From contig NZ_FORD01000002.1 in NCBI RefSeq assembly GCF_900113925.1, positions 124,001 to 188,000 on the forward strand: a stretch of 64,000 bases of DNA, given 5' to 3'. This document shows, piece by piece, positions 7,615 through 16,090 of this stretch; positions within the stretch are counted from its first letter, which is position 1, and each line of letters opens with the position of its first letter. Below the pieces are notes generated by a model, which was not told where the DNA came from, ran no database searches, and saw nothing but the letters and a program-made list of their open reading frames with translations. The DNA is from Nitrosomonas sp. Nm34. Lineage in GTDB: Bacteria; Pseudomonadota; Gammaproteobacteria; Burkholderiales; Nitrosomonadaceae. The translations under genes were made by a program, and so were the position numbers.

Positions 7615-7784
7615 GACAGCTCGGTCCGGACAGCACTTTGGTAAACGTTATGCTGGACCAACCTATTTGTTCTCAGCGCAACTACTTCACAGTAATCATG
7701 CGAGTACCGCATTTCATTACGGATCATGCTGTCTGACCGTGGAATCCTTCATCTGTAACTGTAAGAAATGCTAAGATAGACATT

Positions 7785-8216
7785 ATGAGTGAAGTATTTG
7801 AAGCAATTCAACAATGGATTCCAGCCCATATCCTGATCAGTATCACGATAGCTTCGATTATTGGCTTTATTGGTACCTTGATCGCTATTCCCATTATTCT
7901 GATCCGTTTACCAGCGGACTATTTTGACACGCGTACGCCACGCCACTGGATGAAAAATCATCATCCGGTGCTACGGATACTAGGCTTAATCATTAAAAAC
8001 CTGGTCGGTAGTGTGTTCGTTCTGGCCGGGTTTATTATGCTGTTTGTACCGGGGCAGGGCTTATTGACCATGCTGATTGGCATTTCTCTACTGGATTTTC
8101 CCAAAAAACGTGAGCTGGAAGCCAGAATTGTTAGTCAACCCAGTATATTGAAAGCAATTAATTCCATCCGCCATAAATTTAATAAACCTTCCCTGATTCT
8201 GGCGCCTCGTTCTTAA
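7785..8216 (+). CDS. Small membrane protein with PGPGW-type motif
   Basis: A 143-residue protein with hydrophobic segments at about residues 14-42 (ILISITIASIIGFIGTLIAIPIILI) and 67-105. The second carries LVGSVFVLAGFIMLFVPGQG followed by LLTMLIGISLLDFPKKRELE. The FVPGQG-LxxLxGxxLLDFP stretch is the hallmark of the putative transmembrane PGPGW family, found in many Proteobacteria and without an assigned function. The C-terminal tail is basic and cytoplasmic. A single gene between repeats. Confidence 0.75.
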   Translation: MSEVFEAIQQWIPAHILISITIASIIGFIGTLIAIPIILIRLPADYFDTRTPRHWMKNHHPVLRILGLIIKNLVGSVFVLAGFIMLFVPGQGLLTMLIGISLLDFPKKRELEARIVSQPSILKAINSIRHKFNKPSLILAPRS

Positions 8217-8834
8217 TGGTAGCTGAAAGCGAGAAGTGATCTCGCGCTTGCCTGGTTACCCAGGGCTTTTAACTACTTCTGGTCAGAGCCGGAAAGCTTG
8301 CTCCATCAAAGGGCCGCTGAATGTCTTATTTCATTTAAGAGCACCTCTAAAAATTCATATTTGCGAGCATCCACTTCGTGGATTGCCTGCTTACCCCTCT
8401 CGTCACCATACTTCGTTGTTCACAAAAAAGCTCCTTACCTATCAGTGATAGGCTGCGTCAACATTGTTTGTTCTCGCCTTGTCTTGTTTCGAACGCTGAA
8501 ATGTTTATTGGCGCCCTTAAATTCAATCTGACTTGGTCGGCTTTTTCCTTGCTGTAGGATTTGTACTGCTACGGCTTGTCATTGGATCAGGTTTGATCGG
8601 AGTTTAAATTAGCTGACTTGCTCTATGTCTGCGAAAAAATTGTATGAGTGGGCTTGATCGCATGACCGGCAGGTGAAGCTGTTATGTGCCAGAAAACCAT
8701 TTGATCGAGCGAGTGATATCAATAGGCTCATAATAAATGGACATTATCTGATCATTGATAATCTGGATTTTTAATGTAATATACTGAATAATATGTGAAA
8801 TAAATATCAATAAAAAGACATTTGTGAGGACATT
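8217..8834. other. Intergenic stretch with a decayed family A repeat
   Basis: About 620 bases without a credible gene. The only recognisable item is a degraded family A copy near 8518-8606. The last bases form the AT-rich promoter and GAGGA ribosome site of the Fic gene. Confidence 0.5.
8518..8606 (+). repeat. Family A repeat, degenerate copy
   Basis: TTCAATCTGACTTGGTCGGC, then TCCTTGCTGTAGGAT and CAGGTTTGATCGGAG keep the order of the family A core. Both terminal inverted repeats are eroded. Confidence 0.5.
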
Positions 8835-10043
8835 ATGCCTGACATTGAATTGGCTCCAGGCTTGGAATATTTAACACGTCGCATTGACATGGATCGTTTT
8901 GGTCCGTTTGTTTTCGAGGTGGGCGTTGAAGCTGCTCGGATTAAACTGGCGCTTCAGCGTGCTGAAGATACGCATGACCGTTTTATTGCTTCACCTTTTT
9001 CTCAAGTGGCTAATCAGCTGGAGCGAGAAGTGGTGGTCAGCAGTGTGTTTGGTACGAATACCATTGAAGGAGGCAAGCTGAGTGAAGACGAAACTGCCAA
9101 TGCTTTAATGCTTGATCCAGCGCAGGTCAAGGAAATTGAACAGCGTCGCGCAGTGAACATCAAGGCTGCTTATGACTTATCGCAACAGGTTGCCCGAACT
9201 GCCGGGTGGTCGCTGAATCGGGAATTCATTCTTGAGGTGCATCGTCTCATTACGCAGCAAATCCCTCATCCCAATAACCAGCCTGGCAAGCTTCGCAATA
9301 ATCCGAAGCATCATGTTACCTATGTCGGAGATGAAGGCCACGGTGGACGCTATAAGCCACCTCAATATGGGAAGGATATTGATCGCCTGCTGGATGCGCT
9401 TATCGGCTGGCATGCGGAAATGGAAAGATCTGGTGTGCCTGTATTGGTTCGGGCGCCGCTGGTGCATCTCTATTATGAGCTCATTCATCCTTTCTGGGAC
9501 GGTAACGGCCGGGTAGGCCGGGTAATCGAAGCTACTCTGCTGCAAGCGGCAGGTTATCGCTATGCGCCGTTTGCCCTGGCACGCTATTATCTCGCTAACA
9601 TCGATAGCTATTTCACGCTATTTAATACCTGTCGCAAGACCGCAGAAAAAGGGCAGGCCTGGCCTAATCACCCATTTGTCGAGTTTTACCTGGAGGGTAT
9701 CCGTCAGACGATCAACACGCTGCAAGACAGGGTAAACCAGATGACGGCACTGTTACTGTTTGAAAGTAAGCTGCACCGCTTACTTGAGGAAAAGCGCATC
9801 AATGTACGTCAATATACGATTGTTTCCCAGCTGCTGGGCAGGCGTCGCGCAATGCCACTGGATGAAATTCGTCAGACACCCTGGTACACAGGCCTGTATT
9901 TGAAGTTAAATGATAAGACACGGCAACGAGACTTACGTCATCTGCGTGAAATGGAATTGGTTTTCCTGGATACCCATCATAACCTTTGGCCGGGAGTGAT
10001 CAGACCGCAAAACATCAAGCCGTTAGGTAAAAAACAACTATGA
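8835..10043 (+). CDS. Fic-domain protein (probable AMP-transferase)
   Basis: A 402-residue Fic protein. The catalytic loop HPFWDGNGRVGR (about residues 219-230) matches HPFxxGNGRxxR in full, so it should transfer AMP or a related nucleotide moiety to a target hydroxyl. Near residue 80, TNTIEGG matches the inhibitory helix motif (S/T)xxxE(G/N), placing it in class II, where the N-terminal helix restrains activity. A winged-helix-like C-terminal region (after about residue 300, VRQYTIVSQLLGR) is common in this subgroup. The start has GAGGA upstream. No antitoxin-like neighbour is present, in line with built-in inhibition. The target is unknown. Confidence 0.93.
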   Translation: MPDIELAPGLEYLTRRIDMDRFGPFVFEVGVEAARIKLALQRAEDTHDRFIASPFSQVANQLEREVVVSSVFGTNTIEGGKLSEDETANALMLDPAQVKEIEQRRAVNIKAAYDLSQQVARTAGWSLNREFILEVHRLITQQIPHPNNQPGKLRNNPKHHVTYVGDEGHGGRYKPPQYGKDIDRLLDALIGWHAEMERSGVPVLVRAPLVHLYYELIHPFWDGNGRVGRVIEATLLQAAGYRYAPFALARYYLANIDSYFTLFNTCRKTAEKGQAWPNHPFVEFYLEGIRQTINTLQDRVNQMTALLLFESKLHRLLEEKRINVRQYTIVSQLLGRRRAMPLDEIRQTPWYTGLYLKLNDKTRQRDLRHLREMELVFLDTHHNLWPGVIRPQNIKPLGKKQL

Positions 10044-10144
10044 AGTTTGCTTCTCGTATGACTCTGATGCTCCAGGTTTGCCTTTGATCAACTTCGCGTC
10101 CATTTTGATTGGGCAGTGAAATGAGATGAATGAGATGACTGGTT

Positions 10145-11476
10145 TCACTCAGTTTGGCTGAATGTCTGTCTTATTCTTACCGGCAGGCGTGCAGACAAAG
10201 TAAGGCCGCGTACCAGCAGGAATACATGCAAAGCGAGCCACAAACCGCTATTGGCAAGATCACGCAGCCACCACCATGTCACCAGATAAGCACCGAGCGA
10301 AACCAGCATCATCAGACTCATGTCACGTGACCAGGTAGCGCCTATGAAGATACCATCCATTTGGAAGGCAAGCACTCCAGTGAGCGGTAGCAGGGCGACT
10401 AACAGCAGGTATTGCGCTGCTTCCATTTGTACTGATTCCAGCGTCGTAATGAGTGCGATCATGGGCTCACCCAAGAGCCAGAGCATCATCGCCAGCAAGC
10501 TTGCCATCACGGTATTCCAGCCTAAGGTCAACTTTAGGCTGCGCATGAAGCCGTCGCGGTAATTTGCCCCGATGGCGCGACCGGCAAGTTGTTCTGCAGC
10601 AGAGGTCAGGCCGTCCAGGAAATAGCTGGCCAGCATGAAAAAATTCATCAACACGGCATTGGCTGCAAGCGTTTGCTCGCCCAGATAGGCCCCTTGGGTA
10701 GTAAAGAAAGCAAAAGCGAACAGTAGCGCAAAGGAACGCAGCATAATATCAAAATTGAGATTAGCAAAGCGCCAAAGCGCAGCCCGATCCAGCAATCGCT
10801 GCCAAGACGGCCGTGCGCTGCATTTAAAGAATGGATAACAAATCAGCAAGCCGAGCAGGAAAGCCAACAATTCACTCATGACAGTCGCGGCTGCGACGCC
10901 TTTGATCCCTAGGGACAGGTGCAGACCAAGAAAGATCGAAAGAATAATATTGCTGCCGTTGAGCACGATCTGTAGCAGCAGTCCAGTCCGGGTCCTGCCC
11001 AGCCCGATGAACCAGCCTAACAAGGCGTAATTTCCCAGTGTCACTGGCGCACCGAGCATACGGATCAGCACATATTGCTGTGTAGCAATAGCAACCGTTT
11101 CACTAGGTTCCATCAGATAAAGACCCAGCGATAACAGCAGTGGAGTAAGCATGAGTAAAAGGCTCCCGCTGGCAACGCCTATTATCAGTGAGCGCAACAG
11201 CGTTGCCTGAATTTCAGTCTGATCTTCACGGCCATAAGCCTGGGCAGTGAGACCGGTCGTGCCAGAACGCAGAAAGTTGAAGGTGGTAAAAATCACATCA
11301 ACCAAAATAGCGCCAACCGCCAGCCCACCAATCATGAACGCTTCTCCTAGCCTGCCCACTACCGCCGTGTCGACTATTCCCAGTAGGGGCGTCGTCAGAT
11401 AAGCGAGGGTCATCGGGGCGGCAAGGGTGAAAACCAGGCGGTGGGTGACAGTAAAAGGCCGAATGGGATGAGTCAT
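10145..11476 (-). CDS. MATE-family efflux transporter (DinF-like)
   Basis: A 443-residue membrane protein with about twelve hydrophobic segments in two similar halves. The N-terminal half has APMTLAYLTTPLLGIVDTAV with VGRLG just after it, a typical DinF-type MATE opening; the sequence RSGTTGLTAQAYGRED also fits. MATE proteins export cationic drugs or metabolites in exchange for sodium or protons. DinF members are linked to oxidative and bile stress in other bacteria. No SOS box was identified upstream. It faces the Fic gene convergently, with a partial family A relic between them near 10095. Confidence 0.9.
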   Translation of the reverse strand: MTHPIRPFTVTHRLVFTLAAPMTLAYLTTPLLGIVDTAVVGRLGEAFMIGGLAVGAILVDVIFTTFNFLRSGTTGLTAQAYGREDQTEIQATLLRSLIIGVASGSLLLMLTPLLLSLGLYLMEPSETVAIATQQYVLIRMLGAPVTLGNYALLGWFIGLGRTRTGLLLQIVLNGSNIILSIFLGLHLSLGIKGVAAATVMSELLAFLLGLLICYPFFKCSARPSWQRLLDRAALWRFANLNFDIMLRSFALLFAFAFFTTQGAYLGEQTLAANAVLMNFFMLASYFLDGLTSAAEQLAGRAIGANYRDGFMRSLKLTLGWNTVMASLLAMMLWLLGEPMIALITTLESVQMEAAQYLLLVALLPLTGVLAFQMDGIFIGATWSRDMSLMMLVSLGAYLVTWWWLRDLANSGLWLALHVFLLVRGLTLSARLPVRIRQTFSQTE

Positions 11477-11535
11477 CGTGTTTTAATTTGAATAAATGGT
11501 AGGTAGTCAGGCAGAGAGCATCCGCAACAGGGCTA

Positions 11536-11640
11536 ATTCCATTTCTAAATCAAAACTGATTTTGTCGGCTTCCCCTTGCCGTATTATTTTTATACTGTCT
11601 GCGGCTAGCCTGCGCGTCATGTTTGATTTGGAAATGGAAT
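11536..11640 (+). repeat. Family A MITE-like repeat, near-consensus copy
   Basis: 105 bases with termini ATTCCATTTCTAAATCAAAA and TTTGATTTGGAAATGGAAT. The core has CTGATTTTGTCGGCTTCCCC, CTTGCCGTATTATT and CTGTCTGCGGCT. It is the clearest copy for defining the family. Confidence 0.85.
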
Positions 11641-11780
11641 GAGGCTGTCTAAAAATGATCTATGTGGCTGCTGTGGGATGAAAAGGACTCAAAATACTCA
11701 TTTATCAGATATAAAATAAATCGGCTTTTTTCGCCTATCATGAATGGTCTCGAATATATTCTTCAACCGCTCGCTAACTC

Positions 11781-11874
11781 ATTCCTTTGCTGAATCAAGC
11801 CTGATGTGGTCTTATTGATTATTGATACCTATTTACGGCTCACTTTCGAACCGGTTTGATTGGGAAATCGAATC
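11781..11874 (+). repeat. Family A repeat, degenerate copy
   Basis: ATTCCTTTGCTGAATCAAG at the left and GGTTTGATTGGGAAATCGAA at the right keep the inverted termini. The core has diverged. It lies 140 bases after a near-consensus copy. Confidence 0.5.
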
Positions 11875-11961
11875 GGAAGTAAATTGCTCATCTAATAAAA
11901 TAGCACAACCTGAAACAGTATGGCACGTGATGGTGACACTGTGGCTGTCATTGTAGTTGTC

Positions 11962-11982
11962 ATTGTTCCTGTCAGGAACAAT
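11962..11982. promoter_or_regulatory. Perfect 21-base palindrome before the Lon-like gene
   Basis: ATTGTTCCTG, a central T, then CAGGAACAAT: ten paired bases on each side. It lies 53 bases before the start codon. TGTCATTGT occurs twice just before it. The size and symmetry suit a dimeric repressor operator; a short hairpin is also possible. Confidence 0.5.
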
Positions 11983-12034
11983 GATTAAACGGTTACAATT
12001 GTGGATTTCTTGTTAACAATAAAAATACTGATAA

Positions 12035-14488
12035 ATGCCAATTATTGAACTGACTCCGCACCAGCTCCGCCTGACGATTGATCCCGATTTACTTGGATTT
12101 ACCAATACTTCAGAACTGGTCGGTCAACCACTTTCCTGGATCGGGCAGGAGCGTGCCGAGAAGGCTGCTTACTTCGGGCTCGAAATGGAGCAGCCGGATT
12201 ATAACTTATTCGTGCTTGGGGAAGTAGGGAGTGGACGGTCTTCCTTGCTGCGGCAGGCAATGACGAAAGTAGCGTCAAACAAGCCTGTTCCGCCTGATTT
12301 GTGTTATTTGCATCACTTCGGTGTACCAGAAAGACCCTTAGCCTTGCATTTGCCGGCAGGAGAGGGGCGTCTGTTGCGCCAAAAATTGACACAGCTAGCG
12401 AAATATCTGCAGACAGAAATACCCCGATGTCTTGAGGAGCCTGCTCTCAAGGCGGAAAGCAAACGGATCGAAAAAAACTTTAAACTGGAAGAGGCTAAAG
12501 CCTTTGCTGAGCTTGATGCGTTTGCTGAGAAACATCATTTTGCTATTCAGCGGGAAGCCGGCCGTATGGTTTTCACGCTAATAGATAAATCTGGAAAAAT
12601 TTTGACTGAACCTCAAGTGTTGGCGTTACCTAAGGAGCGAAGAGCTGAAATTGAGGAAGTAGAACAAGCCTTACAGGCTGAAATTGCACGCTATTTTGAA
12701 AAGATACGCCCCTTGGAGCGAATCAAAGATGAGGCTCTGATAACGTTGCAGCGCAATAAGGTCAAGTTGCTACTGGAAGGTGAATTAAAGGCAATTCGCA
12801 GTATGCTGAAATTATCTGCAGAATACCGCAGCAAATTCGACCGCTATCTGGGGAAGATGGAGGAGGATATTCTCGAGAATGTCGCGTTATTCAAATTCTC
12901 TGATACTGACGAAGAAAAACGCAAAAAGGAAATTAACTCCTTATTAGCACGCTATCAGATTAATCTGGTGGTAGATAATCATGATTTGAAGGGAGCACCG
13001 GTAATTATCGAAGAAAGTCCGTCTGTTCGCTCACTGTTTGGCAGCATTGAGTATCAATCCGTAGAAGGCGTTTTAGAGACAGACTTTACGCGCATTCGGG
13101 CGGGTAGTCTGCTCAAGGCCCATGGAGGATTTCTCATGCTGCACCTCGATGATGTGTTAGTGGACAGCCTGCTTTGGGAGAAATTATGCCGCCTGCTGCG
13201 CAGTCATTTGCTGCAAATTGAAGAGCCCGGCACGACCTTAACCCAGATTCCAGCTGTTTCGCTCGAACCAGAAGCAGTGCGGATTCAGGTTAAGATTATA
13301 TTGATCGGCTCGCGTGAACAATACTATATATTACAGGAAGAGAATCCAGAGCTTGCCAGGCGTTTCCGTATCAAGGTTGATTTTGCTGATAGCTTCATAG
13401 CCAGCGCACAAAGCCGCCTTGCTTCTTCCATTTTTGTGGCGCACGCCTGCCATGAAGCCGGTTTGCCCCATTTTACCGCAGCTGCGGTTGCGCGATTGTT
13501 GGAAGATTGTCACCGGGCAGCTAACGATCAGTCCCGTCAGAGTGCTATTTTCAGCCGTACAGAAACACTGGTATTGGAGAGCGCTGCTCAGTGCAAAGCT
13601 CACACCGGTTGCCTTGTGGATGTAGCTGATGTCGAGAATGCGCTGCAAGCACGTATCCATCGGCATAATTATCCGGATCAATGTCTGCAGGAATCGATTG
13701 CAGATGGGGATGTCTCGATTGTGATCGAAGGAAAAAAGGTTGGGCAGATTAATGGTTTGACGCAAATAGATTTGGGAGACCATTGTTTTGGCGCACCGGT
13801 GCGTATTACCGCGCACACGTTCGCGGGTGAAAATGGAGGCGTGTTGAATATCGAGCGCGAGGTAGGGCTTTCCGGGCCGATCCACGATAAAGGTATGTTT
13901 ATCCTGCAGAGCTATCTAGCGGCCCTGTTTGCGCATATCGCGCCGCTTGCACTCAGTGCTTCTATTGTATTTGAACAGGAATATAATGGAATAGAAGGAG
14001 ATTCTGCCTCGTGTGCAGAATGGTATGCTTTGCTTTCTGCCTTATCAGGCGTGCCACTCAAACAGGGAATTGCAGTAACGGGGGCAATGAATCAGTATGG
14101 TGAAATCCTGCCGGTAGGGGGCCTCAATGAAAAAATAGAAGGGTTCTTTAATGTTTGTGAGAAAGCGGGGTTGGATGGGACGCATGGGGTGCTGATTCCT
14201 CATCGCAACCGCAGGCATCTCATGCTGTCATACCATGTAATCGAAGCCGTTACTCAAGGCTTGTTTCATATTTATACTGCAGAACATGTGAATGAAGGCA
14301 TTGAGTTGCTGACCGATTTTCCGGCTGGCTTCGCGCCTGAAGCAGATCTTAACGAGGTGATTCATTATCCTTATGACAGTGTGTTGGGATATGCGCAGAA
14401 AGTACTTCGTACTTACCGTATTGCTTGCCAGCTTACCCAGCACACTAAGACAGAGCGCAGGCGGTTTTTCGGGTCCGCTGAAAGGTAG
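12035..14488 (+). CDS. Lon-like ATP-binding protease (YcbZ/LonB type)
   Basis: An 817-residue protein. The N-terminal half has a nucleotide-binding region with VLGEVGSGRSSLLRQAM, a Walker A-like loop, and a long helical insert (about residues 130-260). A second ATPase part carries GGFLMLHLDDVL. The C-terminal Lon protease domain has the serine in GDSASCAEWYAL and the lysine of the dyad in VGGLNEKIEGFF. It should be a cytosolic Lon-related protease of the family annotated as AAA family ATPase/YcbZ. The ATG has no obvious Shine-Dalgarno sequence, and a perfect 21-base palindrome lies 53 bases upstream. Substrates are unknown. glutathione peroxidase follows after 81 bases. Confidence 0.9.
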   Translation: MPIIELTPHQLRLTIDPDLLGFTNTSELVGQPLSWIGQERAEKAAYFGLEMEQPDYNLFVLGEVGSGRSSLLRQAMTKVASNKPVPPDLCYLHHFGVPERPLALHLPAGEGRLLRQKLTQLAKYLQTEIPRCLEEPALKAESKRIEKNFKLEEAKAFAELDAFAEKHHFAIQREAGRMVFTLIDKSGKILTEPQVLALPKERRAEIEEVEQALQAEIARYFEKIRPLERIKDEALITLQRNKVKLLLEGELKAIRSMLKLSAEYRSKFDRYLGKMEEDILENVALFKFSDTDEEKRKKEINSLLARYQINLVVDNHDLKGAPVIIEESPSVRSLFGSIEYQSVEGVLETDFTRIRAGSLLKAHGGFLMLHLDDVLVDSLLWEKLCRLLRSHLLQIEEPGTTLTQIPAVSLEPEAVRIQVKIILIGSREQYYILQEENPELARRFRIKVDFADSFIASAQSRLASSIFVAHACHEAGLPHFTAAAVARLLEDCHRAANDQSRQSAIFSRTETLVLESAAQCKAHTGCLVDVADVENALQARIHRHNYPDQCLQESIADGDVSIVIEGKKVGQINGLTQIDLGDHCFGAPVRITAHTFAGENGGVLNIEREVGLSGPIHDKGMFILQSYLAALFAHIAPLALSASIVFEQEYNGIEGDSASCAEWYALLSALSGVPLKQGIAVTGAMNQYGEILPVGGLNEKIEGFFNVCEKAGLDGTHGVLIPHRNRRHLMLSYHVIEAVTQGLFHIYTAEHVNEGIELLTDFPAGFAPEADLNEVIHYPYDSVLGYAQKVLRTYRIACQLTQHTKTERRRFFGSAER

Positions 14489-14569
14489 GAAAAGGATCGA
14501 TAAGGATCGATAAGGATCACGATTATTTGTAGTGAGCCGCCATAAGATTAATTTTTACAGAAGGAGGCA

Positions 14570-15121
14570 TTGATGCGTATTTTATTGCTATTCGTATTAA
14601 TTTTTTTTGTTCAACCTGTTTTCAGTTGCCAGGATGGCTTACTCGATCAGAATTTTAGAAAGCTGGCAGGCAGTGAGGTCGTAAACTTATGTCATGCTTA
14701 TTCGGGTAAGGTGCTGCTCGTGGTGAATACTGCCAGTAAATGTGGTTATACCCCTCAATATGATGGATTGGAGAAATTACATGAGACATATAAGAAACAA
14801 GGATTCGCAGTGCTTGGCTTTCCTTCCAATGATTTTATGGGGCAGGAGCCTGGCACGGAGGAAGAAATACAGGATTTTTGCCGGTTAACTTATGGTGTCA
14901 AATTTCCTATGTTTGAGAAAATAACCGTCAAGAAAGAAGATGCCCACCCATTCTTTCAGCAACTGGCAAAAGTTTCCGGTACTTATCCTACCTGGAATTT
15001 TCATAAATTTTTGATTGGTAAGGATGGTAAGCTGATCAAGCAATTCAGTCCCCATACCACACCTTTTGATCCGGAAATGGTCGCAACAATCGAGCAAGCG
15101 CTCCAGCAAACATCCAAGTAA
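14570..15121 (+). CDS. Secreted glutathione peroxidase-family protein
   Basis: A 183-residue thiol peroxidase with an N-terminal signal sequence (MRILLLFVLIFFVQPVFSC after an extra Met). The catalytic cysteine lies in NTASKCGYTPQ, the glutamine in GFPSNDFMGQEPG, and the tryptophan in YPTWNFHKFLI: the complete Cys-Gln-Trp triad. It reduces peroxides, with thioredoxin- or glutathione-type donors, here probably in the periplasm. A cysteine at the end of the hydrophobic segment (FSCQD) could also be lipidated. The start follows a strong AGAAGGAGG. Downstream, a hairpin (15156-15183) separates it from the convergent rhodanese gene. Confidence 0.92.
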   Translation: MMRILLLFVLIFFVQPVFSCQDGLLDQNFRKLAGSEVVNLCHAYSGKVLLVVNTASKCGYTPQYDGLEKLHETYKKQGFAVLGFPSNDFMGQEPGTEEEIQDFCRLTYGVKFPMFEKITVKKEDAHPFFQQLAKVSGTYPTWNFHKFLIGKDGKLIKQFSPHTTPFDPEMVATIEQALQQTSK

Positions 15122-15155
15122 CGGACTCAACTACCTATTTGATTAGCTGGTCTAT

Positions 15156-15183
15156 GCTAACCTGGTGAGCTATCCAGGTTAGC
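15156..15183. terminator. Strong hairpin between convergent genes
   Basis: GCTAACCTGG, an eight-base loop, then CCAGGTTAGC: ten perfect pairs. It sits in the 105-base gap between convergent gpx and rhodanese genes. No T-run follows on either strand, so it is not a classic intrinsic terminator and may act as an RNA 3'-end stabiliser. Confidence 0.5.
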
Positions 15184-15226
15184 TGGCTTAAGATAGGACG
15201 CTACAAAATGTGCTCTATCAAGTCCA

Positions 15227-15670
15227 TCAGTGTGCTACGCTCTGTGGATATTCAAAAGAGCCAATAGGATAGCCAGCCTCTTTCCATTTCGGAAATCCTT
15301 CTCGATAGTAATAGATTTTGCGCCATCCCCATTCTGCTGCTTTTTTGCTGGCTTTAGAGCTGCCTAGGCAATGAATCCCATTACAATAAAACACAACGCC
15401 TTGACCCTTCTCGGCAAGGATATTCAGATCGCCGTCCGTGAAAAGTTCACTATTGACATCCAGATGCTTGGCCCCTTGGATATGCTCATAATTGAAATAT
15501 TCCAAATTACGCACATCAATAAAAATATTGCCTTGATCGTATAACCGTTTAGCGGTCGCTGTGTCTACGGTGACCGCTCCCATGACTTCTGCAGGTGCGG
15601 TATGCTCTGTAGCGATGGCGCTGACTGCAGGCAGAAACAAGCACAGCAGAGCATATAAATATTTTTTCAT
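15227..15670 (-). CDS. Periplasmic rhodanese-like protein
   Basis: A 147-residue protein with a signal peptide (MKKYLYALLCLFLPAVSAIA, cleavage near TEH) and one rhodanese domain. IFIDVRNLEYFNYEHIQGA is the typical first conserved block and FYCNGIHCLGSSKA is the active-site loop with the catalytic cysteine. Single-domain exported rhodaneses move sulfur or act as thiol redox proteins in the envelope. The ATG is preceded by AGGAAAT. The gene converges on glutathione peroxidase across a hairpin. The physiological donor is unknown. Confidence 0.9.
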   Translation of the reverse strand: MKKYLYALLCLFLPAVSAIATEHTAPAEVMGAVTVDTATAKRLYDQGNIFIDVRNLEYFNYEHIQGAKHLDVNSELFTDGDLNILAEKGQGVVFYCNGIHCLGSSKASKKAAEWGWRKIYYYREGFPKWKEAGYPIGSFEYPQSVAH

Positions 15671-16090
15671 GTTATTTCCTATATTTTTTTTCTAATAAAA
15701 TGAAAATAAACCACAAATTCTTGCCATACTTTCTGGAAATACTTGATAGGATATTGCATAAGCGGCACTGAGATTGAGCTGTAAATTCTGCGTTTGCTTA
15801 CCAAGCATATCGTATTAATGGTTTTCCTCCAATGGTTATTGGCTTTAAAATCAGTAAAGTAAATAAAATAAGGCGTTCTGGCAGTAACCCCAATGATTCC
15901 GATAAGTGAAGGCAGTGATGAATAGACTCGGCGCTGCCTTCTGTTGAGTGTTTATAGTGCGATAAAAAGGAAGTTGCATCATCGCAGCTTTCTTTTTTAT
16001 TCTATTTCTAAATAAAACTAGCTTTATCGGCTTCACCTTGCCGTATTATTGATACGGTCTGCAGCTCGCCTTCGCACATTTTTGAAGTAG
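15671..16090. other. Intergenic stretch ending in a family A repeat
   Basis: About 420 bases. The part next to the rhodanese start is AT-rich and probably holds its promoter. The part next to the kinase stop contains a truncated family A repeat (15999-16082). No further gene was seen. Confidence 0.5.
15999..16082 (+). repeat. Family A repeat lacking its right terminus
   Basis: ATTCTATTTCTAAATAAAAC at the left and the core CTTTATCGGCTTCACCTTGC, then GCCGTATTATTGATACGGTC are clear. The right inverted end is reduced to CATTTTTGAAG, 10 bases before the kinase stop codon. Confidence 0.65.

Noticed and set aside
10082..10126. Possible thirteenth family A copy
   Set aside because: Only a short right-end-like segment (TTTTGATTGGGCAGTGAAAT) remains, too little to annotate.
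13331..13885. 184-residue antisense ORF inside the Lon-like gene
   Set aside because: Shadow of the protease coding frame without a start signal.
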